This document shows positions 1 through 10,564 of a DNA stretch of 64,000 bases, piece by piece. Position numbers and translations under genes: made by a program. Origin of the DNA: Pseudidiomarina aestuarii. Lineage in GTDB: Bacteria; Pseudomonadota; Gammaproteobacteria; Enterobacterales; Alteromonadaceae. Positions within the stretch are counted from its first letter, which is position 1. Each line of letters opens with the position of its first letter. The stretch lies in the NCBI RefSeq assembly GCF_003987355.1, contig NZ_PIPR01000001.1, positions 1,054,001 through 1,118,000 of the forward strand, in the 5' to 3' direction. Under the pieces are notes generated by a model. That model saw nothing but the letters and a program-made list of their open reading frames with translations. It had not been told where the DNA came from and ran no database searches.

Positions 1-864
1 GCGATAATTCACCAAAACAGCATGTTGGTGGAATGTCTTTTCATCGGTTTCCAGCAGCACTTCAAACAAGGCATGCAGCGCCGCGATACCCGGCAGGTTT
101 TCAGTGCCAGAACGGAGTCCTTGTTCCTGACCACCACCAATAATCAACGGCGTGAAAGCAGCACCCGAGCGCACATATAAAAAACCGATGCCTTTGGGGC
201 CATATAATTTATGACCGCTAAATGGCGCATAATCGATACTGGTCGATGACAATCGCAACGCCTGCTTACCCAGCGCTTGCACGCAATCGACCATCCATGG
301 AATCGTCGGATTGTGTGCGCGAATCACCCGTTCTAGGGTCTCGAGATTTTGTTGAACACCGGTCTCGTTATTCACCGCCATGGTACAAATCATCGCTGCA
401 TCAGCAACGTGCGCAGCAATAAAGTCGTAATCAAGTAAACCATTGGCATCGACCGGGATAGCTTTGAGCTCAGCTTGGACATTGAGCAGTGAACGCCAAT
501 GCTCCAACGCTTGGGGAACCGCCTTGTGTTCGGTGGCACCATAAAGCAACCAACGTTTCGCAGTCACATCCTTCTGACTCGCTTGCAGAGCTGACAGCAC
601 GGCGGTTTGAATCCCTTCGGTAGCACCACTGGTAAAGATCAGATGGCCCTGTCCGGCACCCACGACGTCACGTCCGAGACGTCTCGTATCATCCAAAATA
701 TAACGTGCTTGCAGACCCGTGATATGACTACTGCTGGGGTTACCAAATACATGCGCCATGACATGCTCGACGGCATTCGCAATGCGCGGTAGCACAGGAG
801 TAGTGGCGTTGCAGTCGAGGTAAATCTCGGCCGTCTTGGGACGAATCTGAACGGGGGTAACCAT
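1..864 (-). CDS. Cysteine desulfurase / class V aminotransferase, cut by the window edge
   Basis: PLP enzyme of the NifS/IscS type, which takes sulfur from cysteine for Fe-S clusters or other thio-cofactors. The window holds the first 288 codons; the C-terminal part, with the sulfur-accepting cysteine, lies beyond base 1. The start is ATG at 864. Visible family marks are LDCNATTP near the N-terminus, TSGATEG around residue 80, TEHKA with the PLP-stacking His near 113, VDCVQ with the Asp near 193, SGHK with the Schiff-base Lys at 219, and RSGTEN near the edge. No iscR, iscU or suf gene is visible, so the exact paralogue (IscS, NifS-like or CsdA-like) is open. A heptad-repeat element separates it from nqrM upstream, so it may have its own promoter. 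Confidence 0.9.
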   Translation of the reverse strand, partial: MVTPVQIRPKTAEIYLDCNATTPVLPRIANAVEHVMAHVFGNPSSSHITGLQARYILDDTRRLGRDVVGAGQGHLIFTSGATEGIQTAVLSALQASQKDVTAKRWLLYGATEHKAVPQALEHWRSLLNVQAELKAIPVDANGLLDYDFIAAHVADAAMICTMAVNNETGVQQNLETLERVIRAHNPTIPWMVDCVQALGKQALRLSSTSIDYAPFSGHKLYGPKGIGFLYVRSGAAFTPLIIGGGQEQGLRSGTENLPGIAALHALFEVLLETDEKTFHQHAVLVNYR

Positions 865-898
865 CGCTGAGAGACTGCTCCTTTGTGTCTGTAGTGAC

Positions 899-1042
899 TG
901 GCTACTAGCTATTGGCTACTAGCTATTGGCTATTGGCTATTGGCTATTAGCTATTAGCTATTAGCTATTAGCTACTAGAAAACACAGATCTGCGCCCTTC
1001 TAGTAACCAGTAACCAGTAACTAGTAACTAGTAACTAGTAGC
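899..1042. repeat. Heptad-arm inverted element A1
   Basis: The left arm (900-976) is eleven consecutive 7-base units of the form (A/G)GCTA(C/T)T. The right arm (1001-1042) is six units of the form (T/C)AGTA(A/G)C, close to the inverse of the left. The core between carries GAAAAC at 978-983 and GCGCCCTTCTA at 992-1002. The arms fold best on the minus-strand transcript, where the regular mismatch becomes a G-U pair. The element starts about 8 bases after the nqrM stop codon in the direction of transcription and ends about 35 bases before the cysteine desulfurase start. A role as terminator, 3' stabiliser or repeat-type element is possible; none is shown. Confidence 0.9.
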
Positions 1043-1049
1043 GCCTTCG

Positions 1050-1262
1050 TTATTTGATGCGGTTTTGCTGCCACTGCTCTTCTTTTGCCATCCGAGCTTT
1101 ACGTTCATCGCAGGGTTCATCGCAATCGCAGGCTTTTTCCATGCCCAAGGCACCAATACCACCGCAGCTTCCAGAAATTGATTTACGTTGAACGATAAAG
1201 CCAACCGACATGGCTAACACCACCACCAAAAAGATGGCGAAAACGGCTAAAAATAATCCCAT
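1050..1262 (-). CDS. nqrM: Na+-NQR maturation protein NqrM
   Basis: Small membrane protein (70 aa) of the DUF539/NqrM family, needed for assembly of Na+-translocating NADH:quinone reductase, probably by delivering iron to the cysteine site of NqrD/NqrE. One N-terminal membrane helix (about residues 4-24) is followed by a cysteine-rich tail with CGGIGALG and a CDCDEPC stretch, then a charged end. Length and cysteine pattern are typical. It is the last gene of the nqrABCDEF-apbE-nqrM series, the usual place for it. Its stop codon is followed at once by heptad element A1. Confidence 0.93.
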   Translation of the reverse strand: MGLFLAVFAIFLVVVLAMSVGFIVQRKSISGSCGGIGALGMEKACDCDEPCDERKARMAKEEQWQQNRIK

Positions 1263-1297
1263 GCGGACCTCCTGACTATGATTCGACTTGCGGTTGA

Positions 1298-2323
1298 TTA
1301 CTGGTTCAAAAATGGCTCAAAAGCAGAGCTGGCGACTTCTTTAAAACTACCCTCTTCTCGAGTGACGAGTAACACCGCTAGACTTTTTTCCTCAGCAAAC
1401 GCAAGAGCTTCTTCTGCACCCATAACCGATAGTGCAGTCGCATATGCGTCTGCATCCATCGCCGTACCCGCAATCACTGTCACCGACACTAAATTGTGTT
1501 GGATAGGATACCCAGTGCGCGGATCAATCAAATGCGATAGCCGCCGTCCATCTTCTTCATAATAGTTACGGTAATCACCCGATGTCGCAATACCTGCGTC
1601 ACCTGGTTCGACAATACGTTGTACTGCACGTTCCGTAGAAATCGGCTTTTCGATGGCAATCCGCCACGGCTCGTCACCTGGCTTCTGACCTTTGGTGCGC
1701 ATTTCACCGCCAATTTCGACCAGATAATTATGAATTTCCATTTGCTCTAACAGTAAAGCAACTCGGTCAACGCCGTACCCTTTTGCGATAGTCGACAAGT
1801 CCACATAGAGATCTGGAACATCTTTGCGCAGCTGATGATTATCGACATGAAGGAGTTTATACCCTACTTGGTCTTGGACATCCTTGATTGCAGCTGGAGT
1901 CGGAGTATCAACAGGTCGACCATCTGGACCGAAGCCCCACAGATTAACCAAAGGCCCAACAGTAATGTCCAGCACTCCGCCCGTTTCTTCAGCAATTTCA
2001 ATCGAGCGGCGCACAACGACTTCCAATGCTCGCGAAATGACCACAGGCTCGGTCGTTTGCTTGGCGTTAAATAGTGACAACTCAGACTCAGGATCATAAG
2101 TCGACATTTGGCTATTCACCTGCTCCAGCACACCATCAACCCGCTCCTTGATCCATTCTGGGTCATACTTGGGATTCGCCGTCACATAGCGAATCGAGTA
2201 GGTAGTTCCCATCGTTTCGCCAGTCACTGACAACTGTTGCGGAGCATGAGTGCATGAAACGAAAAAGGCCAGCCCTACGAGGGCTAGCCAAATTCGAGCA
2301 TTCGACAGTAATGTCTTTTGCAT
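1298..2323 (-). CDS. apbE: FAD:protein FMN transferase ApbE
   Basis: Attaches FMN covalently to threonine residues of NqrB and NqrC, using FAD as donor, on the outer face of the inner membrane. The 341 aa protein starts with a lipoprotein-type signal ending in FFVSC, so it is probably lipid-anchored. Family features are GETMGTTYSIRY near the N-terminus, DITVGPLVNLWGFGP in the middle, DLSTIAKGYGVD and a C-terminal HLIDPRTGYPI segment followed by DADAYATALSVMG, which hold the flavin and Mg ion. It lies 6 bases from nqrF, and its targets (SGAT motifs in NqrB and NqrC) are coded in the same operon. Confidence 0.95.
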   Translation of the reverse strand: MQKTLLSNARIWLALVGLAFFVSCTHAPQQLSVTGETMGTTYSIRYVTANPKYDPEWIKERVDGVLEQVNSQMSTYDPESELSLFNAKQTTEPVVISRALEVVVRRSIEIAEETGGVLDITVGPLVNLWGFGPDGRPVDTPTPAAIKDVQDQVGYKLLHVDNHQLRKDVPDLYVDLSTIAKGYGVDRVALLLEQMEIHNYLVEIGGEMRTKGQKPGDEPWRIAIEKPISTERAVQRIVEPGDAGIATSGDYRNYYEEDGRRLSHLIDPRTGYPIQHNLVSVTVIAGTAMDADAYATALSVMGAEEALAFAEEKSLAVLLVTREEGSFKEVASSAFEPFLNQ

Positions 2324-2329
2324 CAGCGA

Positions 2330-3571
2330 TTAACCACCAAAGTCGTCCAACATGATGTTTTCATCTTCAACACCAAGGTCTTTCAATAATTTGATGACTG
2401 CTGCGTTCATCATCGGTGGTCCACACATGTAAAACTCGCAGTCTTCTGGAGCTTCATGATCCTTCAGATAATTCTCGTACAACACATTATGGATGAAGCC
2501 TGTGTCGCCTTCCCAATTATCTTCCGGCTGTGGATCCGATAACGCCACATGCCAGTCGAAATTATCGTTTTCGCGTGCCAACATGTCGAAGTCTTCAACA
2601 TAGAACATTTCTTTCTTCGAGCGTGCACCATACCAGAATGACATTTTCCGGTTGGTATTAATGCGGCGTAACTGATCAAAAATGTGTGACCGCATTGGCG
2701 CCATACCAGCACCACCACCCACGAATACCATCTCAGCTTCCGTTTCTTTGGCGAAGAACTCACCAAATGGACCCGAAATAGTGACCTTATCACCTGGCTT
2801 CAAACTAAAGATGTACGACGACATCTTACCCGCAGGCAGGCTCAAGTTGTTTGGCGGCGGCGTCGCAATCCGCACGTTCAACATAATGATGCCTTTCTCT
2901 TCTGGGTAGTTGGCCATTGAATAGGCGCGAATCACCTCTTCGTCAACTTTTGACTCAACATCAAAGAACCCGAAGCGCTCCCAATCTCCGCGGAAACGAT
3001 CTGCAATATCAAAATCTTTATATTTGACATGATGCGGCGGTGCCTCAATTTGAATATAACCACCTGCACGGAATGGTACATCTTCGCCTTCTGGCAGCTG
3101 TACAACAAATTCCTTAATAAAAGTTGCTACGTTGTCGTTCGACTTGACCGTACAATCCCACTTACGAATACCGAATACCTCTTCTGGTAATTCGATCTTC
3201 ATATTTTGCTTTACGTTCACCTGACAAGATAAACGACAGCCTTCGCGAGCTTCTTTACGGTTAATATGATCGCGCTCAGTAGGCAGGATCTCACCGCCGC
3301 CTTCTTTGATAACTACGCGACATTGGCCGCAAGAACCACCACCGCCACATGCAGAAGATACGAAGATCCCGGCATTCGCGAGTGCGCCCAGAAGTTTCGT
3401 GCCTGGTTGCGTGGTGATTTTCTTATCATCGTCGTCATTAATCAAAATTTCGACGTCACCCTGAGGTACTAATTTCGACTTTGCCACCATGATGACTGCA
3501 ACCAAAATCAATACGATCAAGGTAAACATGCCTACGCCGAGTCCAACGAGTACTAACTCTTGCCCTTGCAT
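2330..3571 (-). CDS. nqrF: Na+-NQR subunit F, NADH-oxidising
   Basis: Electron entry subunit of the Na+ pump: it oxidises NADH through FAD and passes electrons to a 2Fe-2S cluster. An N-terminal membrane helix (about 5-28) is followed by a plant-type ferredoxin domain with cysteines 75, 81, 84 and 116 ([12 protein letters not shown] and GCRLSC). Then comes a ferredoxin-reductase-type FAD domain (RAYSMANYP) and an NADH domain ([14 protein letters not shown], later CGPPMM). It ends in MLDDFGG. The length of 413 aa is normal. It is followed by apbE and preceded by nqrE with a 43-base gap. Confidence 0.97.
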   Translation of the reverse strand: MQGQELVLVGLGVGMFTLIVLILVAVIMVAKSKLVPQGDVEILINDDDDKKITTQPGTKLLGALANAGIFVSSACGGGGSCGQCRVVIKEGGGEILPTERDHINRKEAREGCRLSCQVNVKQNMKIELPEEVFGIRKWDCTVKSNDNVATFIKEFVVQLPEGEDVPFRAGGYIQIEAPPHHVKYKDFDIADRFRGDWERFGFFDVESKVDEEVIRAYSMANYPEEKGIIMLNVRIATPPPNNLSLPAGKMSSYIFSLKPGDKVTISGPFGEFFAKETEAEMVFVGGGAGMAPMRSHIFDQLRRINTNRKMSFWYGARSKKEMFYVEDFDMLARENDNFDWHVALSDPQPEDNWEGDTGFIHNVLYENYLKDHEAPEDCEFYMCGPPMMNAAVIKLLKDLGVEDENIMLDDFGG

Positions 3572-3614
3572 CGACTATTACCTCTTGTTAATCCGTTTCA
3601 ACCGTTACCGGTGC

Positions 3615-4223
3615 TTATAGGGATACGCCAGAAAACGACATAAAGCCCAAGCCAATAAGACCCACTGATATAAACGTGATACCTAATCCACGTAAACCAT
3701 CCGGTACGTCTGAATATTTAAGTTTTTCGCGCACCGCAGCAAGGGCTACAATTGCTAGCGCCCAGCCAATACCACTGCCGATACCGTAGACCACACTCTC
3801 ACCGAACGTGTAATCACGCTCAACCATGAACGCAACCCCACCAAAGATGGCGCAGTTCACAGTAATCAACGGTAGGAAGATACCCAACGCGTTGTAGAGA
3901 GCAGGTACATATTTATCCAAGGTCATTTCAAGAATTTGCACCAGTGCTGCGATTACACCGATGAACGTCAAGAAACGTAAAAAGCTCAAGTCGGCATCCG
4001 GGAACCCGGCCCAAGTCAACGCACCTGGCGCCAAAATATTGTGGTATACCAAGTTGTTCACTGGCACTGAAATACCGAGTACCACGATAACCGCAACACC
4101 GAGACCAAAGGCTGTCGTGACTTTCTTCGATACTGCCAGAAACGTACACATACCGAGGAAGAACGATAGAGCCAAGTTCTCAACGAAAATCGCTTTAATA
4201 AATAAACTTACATAAGCTTCCAT
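3615..4223 (-). CDS. nqrE: Na+-NQR subunit E
   Basis: Integral membrane subunit (202 aa, six predicted helices) of the Na+ pump. It is a structural twin of NqrD in opposite topology. The conserved cysteines that hold an iron centre with NqrD are present, Cys26 in FFLGMCTF and a second in [10 protein letters not shown] near residue 124. The start is ATG at 4223, ten bases after the nqrD stop, as expected in a translationally linked operon. Confidence 0.97.
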   Translation of the reverse strand: MEAYVSLFIKAIFVENLALSFFLGMCTFLAVSKKVTTAFGLGVAVIVVLGISVPVNNLVYHNILAPGALTWAGFPDADLSFLRFLTFIGVIAALVQILEMTLDKYVPALYNALGIFLPLITVNCAIFGGVAFMVERDYTFGESVVYGIGSGIGWALAIVALAAVREKLKYSDVPDGLRGLGITFISVGLIGLGFMSFSGVSL

Positions 4224-4233
4224 GATCGGCTCC

Positions 4234-4866
4234 TTATTCCTTTGGCTCTACTTGCTCGGTGCGGAAGGTACGCAGTACCCAAATAAAGCCACCGATAATA
4301 AAGAAGGCGCTTGGTGGTAACACCAAGAGTCCGATTGGCTGATACCAGCCGCCCTCTGACGCGAGCGCCAAAATCTGGTAACCGAACAAGCTACCTGAAC
4401 CGAAGAGTTCACGGATAAAACCAACAGTCAGAAGCACCACTGAGTAACCTAAACCGTTGCCAATACCATCTAAAAACGACAGTCCTGGCGTGCTCTTCAT
4501 GGCATAAGCTTCAGCACGACCCATCACGATACAGTTCGTGATAATCAAACCGACAAACACCGACAGTTCTTTAGCGATACTGTAAGCATAAGCTCGCAGA
4601 ATTTCGTCTACGACAATAACCAAACTCGCAATGATGGTCATCTGCACGATAATCCGCACACTGGAAGGAATGTGATTACGAATAATCGAAATAAACAAGT
4701 TCGAAAACGCAGTTACAAAGGTCAGTGCAAGACACATAACCACTGTATTTTCCATTTTCGACGTGACCGCCAACGCTGAACAAATACCGAGGATTTGTAG
4801 CGCAATCGGGTTATTGGCAAAAATCGGTCCAAATAGGACTTCTTTCATTTCTTTTGCACTAGCCAT
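4234..4866 (-). CDS. nqrD: Na+-NQR subunit D
   Basis: Membrane subunit (210 aa) paired with NqrE. Its cysteines, Cys29 in LGICSALAV and Cys112 in [16 protein letters not shown], line the intramembrane iron site. It overlaps the end of nqrC by 8 bases. Order and sequence are typical of gammaproteobacterial nqr operons. Confidence 0.97.
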   Translation of the reverse strand: MASAKEMKEVLFGPIFANNPIALQILGICSALAVTSKMENTVVMCLALTFVTAFSNLFISIIRNHIPSSVRIIVQMTIIASLVIVVDEILRAYAYSIAKELSVFVGLIITNCIVMGRAEAYAMKSTPGLSFLDGIGNGLGYSVVLLTVGFIRELFGSGSLFGYQILALASEGGWYQPIGLLVLPPSAFFIIGGFIWVLRTFRTEQVEPKE

Positions 4867-5647
4867 TATTCAGCTCCCCTTTGCGAATTTTTTCCAGTAA
4901 CGGACCGTAGGCCGCATCGCTAAACCAATATTGGAACGTGTTTTCAACACCATTACTGGTCAACGTTGCGCCAGACAGAGCATCCACATCGTGCGCTTCG
5001 CTGGTCACATTCTTAGTCACGTCGATTTTTACAGTCTCCATTTCGTCACCGTACACTTCTTTACCTTGCCAGCTAGCCACCCATTGTGGATTCTGGATTT
5101 CACCACCCAGTCCAGGCGTTTCACTGTGCTGATAGAAGTTGATGCCACGAATGGTGTTCATGTCTGGCTCGAGCGCCAACAATCCAAACATGGTGCCCCA
5201 AAGACCATAGCCACGAATGAACAACACCACAGTTTCCAACTCATCCTGAGCATTGTTGATGAAGTAGACCTTAGTGACATTCTCACGCGATCCAATACCC
5301 GCCACATCATTCGACTTCTCAAGTTTGGTACCCAGACCAGCTTTTTTTGCAGACGCAATCGGATCGTAGTCGGTTGGATTTTTACCATCGACTTCTTCTA
5401 CAAATTCAAGCGTATTGAGATTCACCAAACGCGTGTCGACGCGGTCATTAAAAACTGCAACAACATCTGTCGTCGGCTCTAGTAGACCTGCAGCATCGAG
5501 GACGTTACGTTGCATATCTAAAGCAGCATTTTTCACCTGCAACGGTTTCAAACCAACCGCTGCACCAGCAACGATGATTGAACACACCAGACAGAGCGCA
5601 ACAACGACAAATAACGTTTTGCCGAGCGATTCGTTCTTCTTAGACAT
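4859..5647 (-). CDS. nqrC: Na+-NQR subunit C, covalent FMN carrier
   Basis: Periplasm-facing subunit (262 aa) with one N-terminal membrane helix (about 10-32). FMN is carried through a phosphodiester bond to Thr228 in the motif [13 protein letters not shown], the target of ApbE. The C-terminal [11 protein letters not shown] segment is typical. It overlaps nqrB by 8 bases and nqrD by 8 bases. Confidence 0.97.
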   Translation of the reverse strand: MSKKNESLGKTLFVVVALCLVCSIIVAGAAVGLKPLQVKNAALDMQRNVLDAAGLLEPTTDVVAVFNDRVDTRLVNLNTLEFVEEVDGKNPTDYDPIASAKKAGLGTKLEKSNDVAGIGSRENVTKVYFINNAQDELETVVLFIRGYGLWGTMFGLLALEPDMNTIRGINFYQHSETPGLGGEIQNPQWVASWQGKEVYGDEMETVKIDVTKNVTSEAHDVDALSGATLTSNGVENTFQYWFSDAAYGPLLEKIRKGELNNG

Positions 5648-6839
5648 TACGTGCTAGCCTCCGCTTGATGTTCGCTTGAACTACAAAGTGGTCGAACAGT
5701 GGCGCAAATACGTTCGCAAATAGAATCGCGAGCATAATACCTTCGGGATATGCTGGGTTTACGACACGAATCAATACCGTCATGGCACCAATCAAAAATC
5801 CGTATGCGAACTTACCTTTGTTGGTGAACGAGGCAGATACCGGATCGGTTGCCATAAACATCATACCGAAGGCGAAACCACCGACGACCAGATGCCAGTA
5901 CCATGGCATGAGGAACATATTGTTGGTCTCGCTGCCAATCGCATTAAACAGCAATGACAAGGCGACCATACCAACAAACACACCACTGACGATGCGCCAT
6001 GAGGCGATGCGGAAGTAAATCAACGCAAGTCCGCCAATCAGAATCATCAGAGTCGACACTTCACCCATAGAACCTTGGATGTTACCGAAAAATGCATCCC
6101 ACCAGAGTGCCGTGTCAGCAAAGTAGTTCGAACCGGTTGCCGCTTGACCTAACAGCGTAGCGCCAGAGAACCCATCAACCGCTGTCCACACTTGGTCGCC
6201 CGAAATAGTCGCTGGGAATGCGAAGTACAGGAATGCGCGACCGGTCAACGCTGGATTCAGGAAGTTACGACCTGTTCCACCGAACACTTCCTTACCAATA
6301 ACCACGCCGAACGTGATACCCAGTGCGACCTGCCATAACGGAATGGTCGCTGGTAGCGTTAACGCGAACAGGACAGAAGTGACAAAGAAACCTTCATTGA
6401 TTTCATGTTTGCGGATAGAAGCAAACAAGACTTCCCAGAAACCGCCGACAATAAAGGTTGTCGCGTATACAGGGACGAAGAAGCAGGCACCGTAGAACAG
6501 CTTTCCAGCCCAGCCAGCAGTGCTTAAGTCGCCGCCAAGCATTTGGAACAGACCGACTTGCCAGATGTCTGCAAGCTCATACCCGTTGACCAATGCCATC
6601 GACGCTTGGTTACCGACATTGTACATGCCCCAGAACATCGCCGGGAATGTCATCATCCACACCAAAATCATAATCCGCTTCAAATCAACGTTGTCGCGAA
6701 CGTGCGTGATGCTCTTCGTTACTTTGCCTGGCGTATAGAGAATTGTGGCAACAGCCTCATAAAGGGCGTACCACTTTTCATACTTCCCGCCTTTCTCAAA
6801 GTTCGGTTCAATGCGCTCAATATAGTTTTTTAAGCTCAT
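5640..6839 (-). CDS. nqrB: Na+-NQR subunit B, sodium channel and quinone site
   Basis: Largest membrane subunit (399 aa), forming the Na+ path and holding riboflavin and covalent FMN. The FMN-bearing Thr228 lies in [10 protein letters not shown]. The stretch [20 protein letters not shown] is a strong family signature. The start ATG at 6839 lies just after the nqrA stop. The cytoplasmic N-terminal segment of about 50 residues precedes the first helix, as in Vibrio NqrB. Confidence 0.97.
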   Translation of the reverse strand: MSLKNYIERIEPNFEKGGKYEKWYALYEAVATILYTPGKVTKSITHVRDNVDLKRIMILVWMMTFPAMFWGMYNVGNQASMALVNGYELADIWQVGLFQMLGGDLSTAGWAGKLFYGACFFVPVYATTFIVGGFWEVLFASIRKHEINEGFFVTSVLFALTLPATIPLWQVALGITFGVVIGKEVFGGTGRNFLNPALTGRAFLYFAFPATISGDQVWTAVDGFSGATLLGQAATGSNYFADTALWWDAFFGNIQGSMGEVSTLMILIGGLALIYFRIASWRIVSGVFVGMVALSLLFNAIGSETNNMFLMPWYWHLVVGGFAFGMMFMATDPVSASFTNKGKFAYGFLIGAMTVLIRVVNPAYPEGIMLAILFANVFAPLFDHFVVQANIKRRLARNV

Positions 6840-6841
6840 GA

Positions 6842-8182
6842 TTAACCCTCTTTCTCTATTTCGGTCAACATGTTACGCAGAACCGGACCGTACTCGTATT
6901 TGCCTGGACAAACATAAGTACACAGGGCCAAATCTTCTTCGTCCAACTCCAAGCAACCTAATTTTTGCGCTTGCTCGGAATCACCGGAGAGAATATCTCG
7001 CAGTAAAACAGTTGGTAAGATATCTAACGGCATAACACGCTCGTAGTTACCAATAGGCACCATGGCGCGATCAGAACCATTGGTTGATGTTGTCATGGCG
7101 TATTTTTTGCTCGGGCTTAAATGACCTGCAAATGCACGAGTAACGGAGTGTTGATTCACACCTGGCTTGATCCAGCCGAGGAATTCTTTGTTATCACCTT
7201 CCGGCAGTACACTAACCTGCACATGGAAGCGACCTAACCATTGGTGGGCATCGTCAACTTTATGACCATTCAAGACCGATCCTGATACGATACGTTGTTT
7301 GCCTTCGGCAAGTTCACCTTGCGTCAATTCACGCAAATTTGCGCCCAATTGGGTGCGCAACAAACGTGGATTTTTGACACCTGGGCCGCCAACCGCAACG
7401 ACTCGGTCGGTAAAAATTTCACCCGTCGTAAATAACTTACCGTAGGCAATCACGTCTTGATAACCGATATGCCAAGCTCGTTTCGTCATGGATACTGGCG
7501 ACAGGAAATGCATATGCGTGCCTACCAGACCTGCTGGATGCACACCTGCAAAACTCTCCAATTGAACCTTCGCATCACCTGTATCAACTTCAGCATCTGC
7601 CGCTTTCACAACAAAAACTTTGCCTTCAGTGAGATTGGTGAGCACGTTCAGTCCGTCTATAAACGCCTGCTTATGCTCTGCAATGATGACCGCTGGGTCG
7701 GCCGCCAATGGATTGGTATCCATCGCGTTGACAAAAATCGCAACCGGTTTTGCATCTAAAGCTGGCGAGCGGCTGAACGGGCGCGTCCGAAGAGCGACCC
7801 ATTGACCCGAGTCGTTGAGTTGCTCAACCACTTGGTCACGGCCTAACGAGGCTAGCTTACTGCTCTCGTGCTGCGCAAACGTCTCTTGCTCTGTGCCATC
7901 GACTTCAATGATGACAGCTTGCAATACTCGTTTAGCACCGCGCATCACGTCTTTGACGACGCCACTGGCTGGTGCTGTGAATTTAACCCCTGGGTTCTTC
8001 TTATCTTCGAACAGTACTTGGCCTTTCTTCACCCGATCATCGGCTTTCACCTGCATGGTCGGACGCATGCCAACATACTCTTCACCCAGTACGGCAACGG
8101 TCTTGACGGCATGGCCGTCTTCGATAGTCTGCTGGGGCGATCCCTGCAGCGGGATATCCAGCCCTTTCTTGATCGTAATCAT
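6842..8182 (-). CDS. nqrA: Na+-NQR subunit A
   Basis: Cytoplasmic quinone-associated subunit, first gene of the operon. I choose ATG at 8182 (protein starting [12 protein letters not shown], 446 aa), because this matches the usual N-terminus and length of the family. An in-frame GTG at 8194 would add only four residues and has no better ribosome site. An N-terminal barrel-sandwich (biotinyl-like) part with [19 protein letters not shown] is followed by the SLBB-like C-terminal region ending [16 protein letters not shown]. The operon runs nqrABCDEF-apbE-nqrM with gaps or overlaps below 45 bases. Confidence 0.96.
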   Translation of the reverse strand: MITIKKGLDIPLQGSPQQTIEDGHAVKTVAVLGEEYVGMRPTMQVKADDRVKKGQVLFEDKKNPGVKFTAPASGVVKDVMRGAKRVLQAVIIEVDGTEQETFAQHESSKLASLGRDQVVEQLNDSGQWVALRTRPFSRSPALDAKPVAIFVNAMDTNPLAADPAVIIAEHKQAFIDGLNVLTNLTEGKVFVVKAADAEVDTGDAKVQLESFAGVHPAGLVGTHMHFLSPVSMTKRAWHIGYQDVIAYGKLFTTGEIFTDRVVAVGGPGVKNPRLLRTQLGANLRELTQGELAEGKQRIVSGSVLNGHKVDDAHQWLGRFHVQVSVLPEGDNKEFLGWIKPGVNQHSVTRAFAGHLSPSKKYAMTTSTNGSDRAMVPIGNYERVMPLDILPTVLLRDILSGDSEQAQKLGCLELDEEDLALCTYVCPGKYEYGPVLRNMLTEIEKEG

Positions 8183-8390
8183 ACGCGTTTGCACTACTCG
8201 TTAGGGAAGATTAATCTCAATCAGTGAAGTCACTGAAAACCTGATAAATCAAATAGAAAACTTGCTCGCATTCACCTAGGGCGGGGATTTTAACACTTTT
8301 ATTGACCACCTTGCCACCTGCGAAGGACAAAAATTCCAGCAAATCACTAGGGTTATTGTCTGTTCATAAATTCACTGCAGACCGCATTAA
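8183..8390. promoter_or_regulatory. Leader and probable promoter region of the nqr operon
   Basis: About 200 bases without a gene between nqrA and the fabV terminator. Reading the minus strand, the best promoter-like pair is TGGCAA, 17 bases, then TTAAAA near 8290-8320, giving a leader of about 100 bases. The -35 match is poor, so this is weak. No riboswitch-like fold was recognised. Confidence 0.3.
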
Positions 8391-8391
8391 A

Positions 8392-8421
8392 AAAGCCGAT
8401 GCGTGGTGAGGCATCGGCTTT
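8392..8421 (-). terminator. Intrinsic terminator of fabV
   Basis: A perfect stem, AAAGCCGATGC (8392-8402) against GCATCGGCTTT (8411-8421), encloses an 8-base loop. On the minus strand it is followed by a run of T residues. It lies about 30 bases after the fabV stop codon. On the plus strand the T run is short, so it mainly serves fabV. Confidence 0.9.
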
Positions 8422-8450
8422 GTTCAGTTTGCTTTACGCTGCTGGCGAAT

Positions 8451-9632
8451 TTATGACCAGCTGACAACGGGATCAACGTCGGCGTCATAATCGACACCAG
8501 CGATGCCAAAGCCAAACAATTTCAAGAAATCGCTATGGTAGCCTTCGTAATCAGCTAACTGATGGAAGTTGTCTTGATTCACTTGGTCCCAAAGAGCTTT
8601 AATCTTAGCTTGCGTTGCATCATTGGTTTCTTTGCCGTCCATGCGCAACCGCCCTGCCTCATCCAGCTTCGGGTTGGCCGCGTACAAACCTTCGGTCAAC
8701 AACCGATAAATTTGTTCAATACAACCTTCATGTGTACCTTCCTCTTTCATCACGCCATAAATCAGCGAGATATACAGTGGCATCACCGGAATGGCTGAAC
8801 TCGCCTGGGTCACCAACGCTTTCAATGAGGAGACATAGGCTTCTAAATTCAGATTGGTATAACGCGCGCGCATTGCCGCTGCAGCGCGGTCTAAGTCTTC
8901 TTTCGCTTTGCCGATTGTGGCATGACCATAAATCGGCCAAGTCAGCTCTTTACCAATATAGGTATAAGCCGTGGTTTTACAGTTTGGTGCTAACACACCA
9001 GCTTGATTCAAAGCGTCGAGCCAGAGTTCCCAATCTTCACCGCCCATCACTTTAATGGTTTGCGCAATTTCATCGTCATTGGCAGGTTCGAGCGAAATTT
9101 CTTTGACTTCATCCCGGTCAGTATCGTAAGTCTTGGTTGTATATGCCTGTCCAACTGGTTTTAACGTTGAGCTATACACCTGATCTGAGTTCGGATCTTT
9201 GCGCTTCGGTGATGCCAATGAATACACCACCAAGTCCACTTGGCCAAAATCCGCTTTGATCTGCTCAATCACCTCAGCCTTCATCTCATTTGAGAAAGCA
9301 TCACCGTTGAACGACTTCGCATACAAGCCTGTAGCCTTCGCAGCATCATGAAACGCTGCGGTATTGTACCAGCCAGCAGTTCCCGTGCGCTTTTCAGTGG
9401 GCTCTTTTTCGAAACAAACGCCGATGGTTTTCGCGCCAGCGCCGAACGCTGTCGCGATACGCGTCGCTAATCCATAACCGGTCGAGCAACCAATCACGAG
9501 CACGCGCTGTGGTGCTGCTTCGATTTTGGGTTGTTGCTGAATGAAATCAATTTGTTGTTGAACGTGAGCCGCACAACCGACTGGATGCGCGTTGGTACAA
9601 ATAAAGCCACGAATCTTTGGATGAATAACCAT
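8451..9632 (-). CDS. fabV: Trans-2-enoyl-CoA/ACP reductase FabV
   Basis: NADH-dependent enoyl reductase for the last step of fatty acid elongation, of the large SDR type (393 aa) that can replace FabI and is known to resist triclosan. The N-terminal MVIHPKIRGFICTNAHP is diagnostic. The nucleotide site is GCSTGYG (48-54). The active pair, Tyr235 and Lys244 in IYGHATIGKAK, is spaced eight residues apart, as the family requires. No fabI is visible here. It is a single gene with its own terminator. Confidence 0.96.
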   Translation of the reverse strand: MVIHPKIRGFICTNAHPVGCAAHVQQQIDFIQQQPKIEAAPQRVLVIGCSTGYGLATRIATAFGAGAKTIGVCFEKEPTEKRTGTAGWYNTAAFHDAAKATGLYAKSFNGDAFSNEMKAEVIEQIKADFGQVDLVVYSLASPKRKDPNSDQVYSSTLKPVGQAYTTKTYDTDRDEVKEISLEPANDDEIAQTIKVMGGEDWELWLDALNQAGVLAPNCKTTAYTYIGKELTWPIYGHATIGKAKEDLDRAAAAMRARYTNLNLEAYVSSLKALVTQASSAIPVMPLYISLIYGVMKEEGTHEGCIEQIYRLLTEGLYAANPKLDEAGRLRMDGKETNDATQAKIKALWDQVNQDNFHQLADYEGYHSDFLKLFGFGIAGVDYDADVDPVVSWS

Positions 9633-9722
9633 AATTGTCTCAACCTACCTATTCTTACTTTTATGGAATGCAGCGCAGTGTACCCGACCTCTGCGCAGAA
9701 AGACATCTGAGTAGTTGGCTGA

Positions 9723-10034
9723 CTAAGGCTGTTGACTACCACCACGACACACAGGCGACTCAGGTACTTGCTGCAGTTGCTGCCACTCCGTTGGACTGTA
9801 TAAATGCAACGCCAGCGCATGCAGTTCGCCGGCTAATTCTGCGGCGAGTAATTTGTTCACACGCCGGTGGCGTTGTAATAAGCGTTGACCATCGAACTCG
9901 GCACTGACAATCACGAGCTTGTAGTGGGAATCTGAACTCGCTGTGCCGTGCATGTGACTCTCGTTGATGACCTCTAATACCGAGGGGGCCAATGCTTCCC
10001 GTAATTTGGTTTCGATCTGAACGGCTAGTGTCAT
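9723..10034 (-). CDS. BolA family protein
   Basis: A 103 aa protein of the BolA/IbaG fold, which works with monothiol glutaredoxins in iron-sulfur handling and as a morphology or stress regulator. Visible marks are the N-terminal helix IETKLREALAPSVLEVINES, the HMHG segment, SHYKLVIVSAEFDGQRLLQRHR and VNKLLAAELAGELHALAL. It has the HxH-type cluster ligand candidates of BolA proper rather than the shorter IbaG form. It follows the lipoprotein gene by 3 bases, so the two are probably co-transcribed. Confidence 0.92.
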   Translation of the reverse strand: MTLAVQIETKLREALAPSVLEVINESHMHGTASSDSHYKLVIVSAEFDGQRLLQRHRRVNKLLAAELAGELHALALHLYSPTEWQQLQQVPESPVCRGGSQQP

Positions 10035-10037
10035 GGG

Positions 10038-10502
10038 TTACTCCGGACTCATACTCTGATCAAGACTGCTGAAACAAATCGAGCGGTCACGTCCGATCCG
10101 CGCCAGTGCATTAAATACATTTGGCGCCGATTCATTGGTACGATAAGCAATCCGATACAACTGAGAGCTGACCGTCCCCCACTCTTGATACAAATAAATA
10201 TTGTAGTCACGGGCAAACGTCGCTAACGCTTCAATACCCTCTTGACGTTGCCGTGGGAATGCAGAGGCTTCAGCCACTAACCGCCAACGATTTAACTCTT
10301 CAGATGAGGCCATTAATGCTTCATTGGTTCGACTGCGACAAAAACTCAATTGCAGCGTATCCACGGTTAACTGCCATTGCGCCGTCGGTAGTTGTTGCTG
10401 ATCGAGTTCGGTCAGTTGCGCCTGCGCACTGGTATCGGTAGGTTCTGCCGCAGGCTGACAACCCACCAAGAAAAGAATCGATACAAAGACGAAACAGCGC
10501 AT
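10038..10502 (-). CDS. Small lipoprotein of unknown function
   Basis: The start at ATG 10502 gives a 154 aa protein with a clear lipoprotein signal (MRCFVFVSILFLVGC, lipobox LVGC). An in-frame upstream start at 10553 would add 17 residues before the signal and is less likely. The mature part is mixed and soluble, with two further cysteines (SFCRS and SICFSS). I do not recognise a domain. It sits directly upstream of the bolA-type gene, and heptad element A2 lies just upstream of it. Confidence 0.72.
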   Translation of the reverse strand: MRCFVFVSILFLVGCQPAAEPTDTSAQAQLTELDQQQLPTAQWQLTVDTLQLSFCRSRTNEALMASSEELNRWRLVAEASAFPRQRQEGIEALATFARDYNIYLYQEWGTVSSQLYRIAYRTNESAPNVFNALARIGRDRSICFSSLDQSMSPE

Positions 10503-10564
10503 GTGGCCAACCCAAGAACAATATGAATGAAGTGGGACTAGTATAGAGCCCAAATACAGAAAGT

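Noticed and set aside
899-1042. Insertion sequence or integron attC site
   Set aside because: There is no transposase or integrase in the window, no target duplication seen, and the 7-base periodicity is not a feature of attC sites.
4931-5482. A 183-codon frame opposite nqrC
   Set aside because: nqrC is certain from its SGAT flavin motif and operon position. The opposite frame has no family match and no ribosome site.
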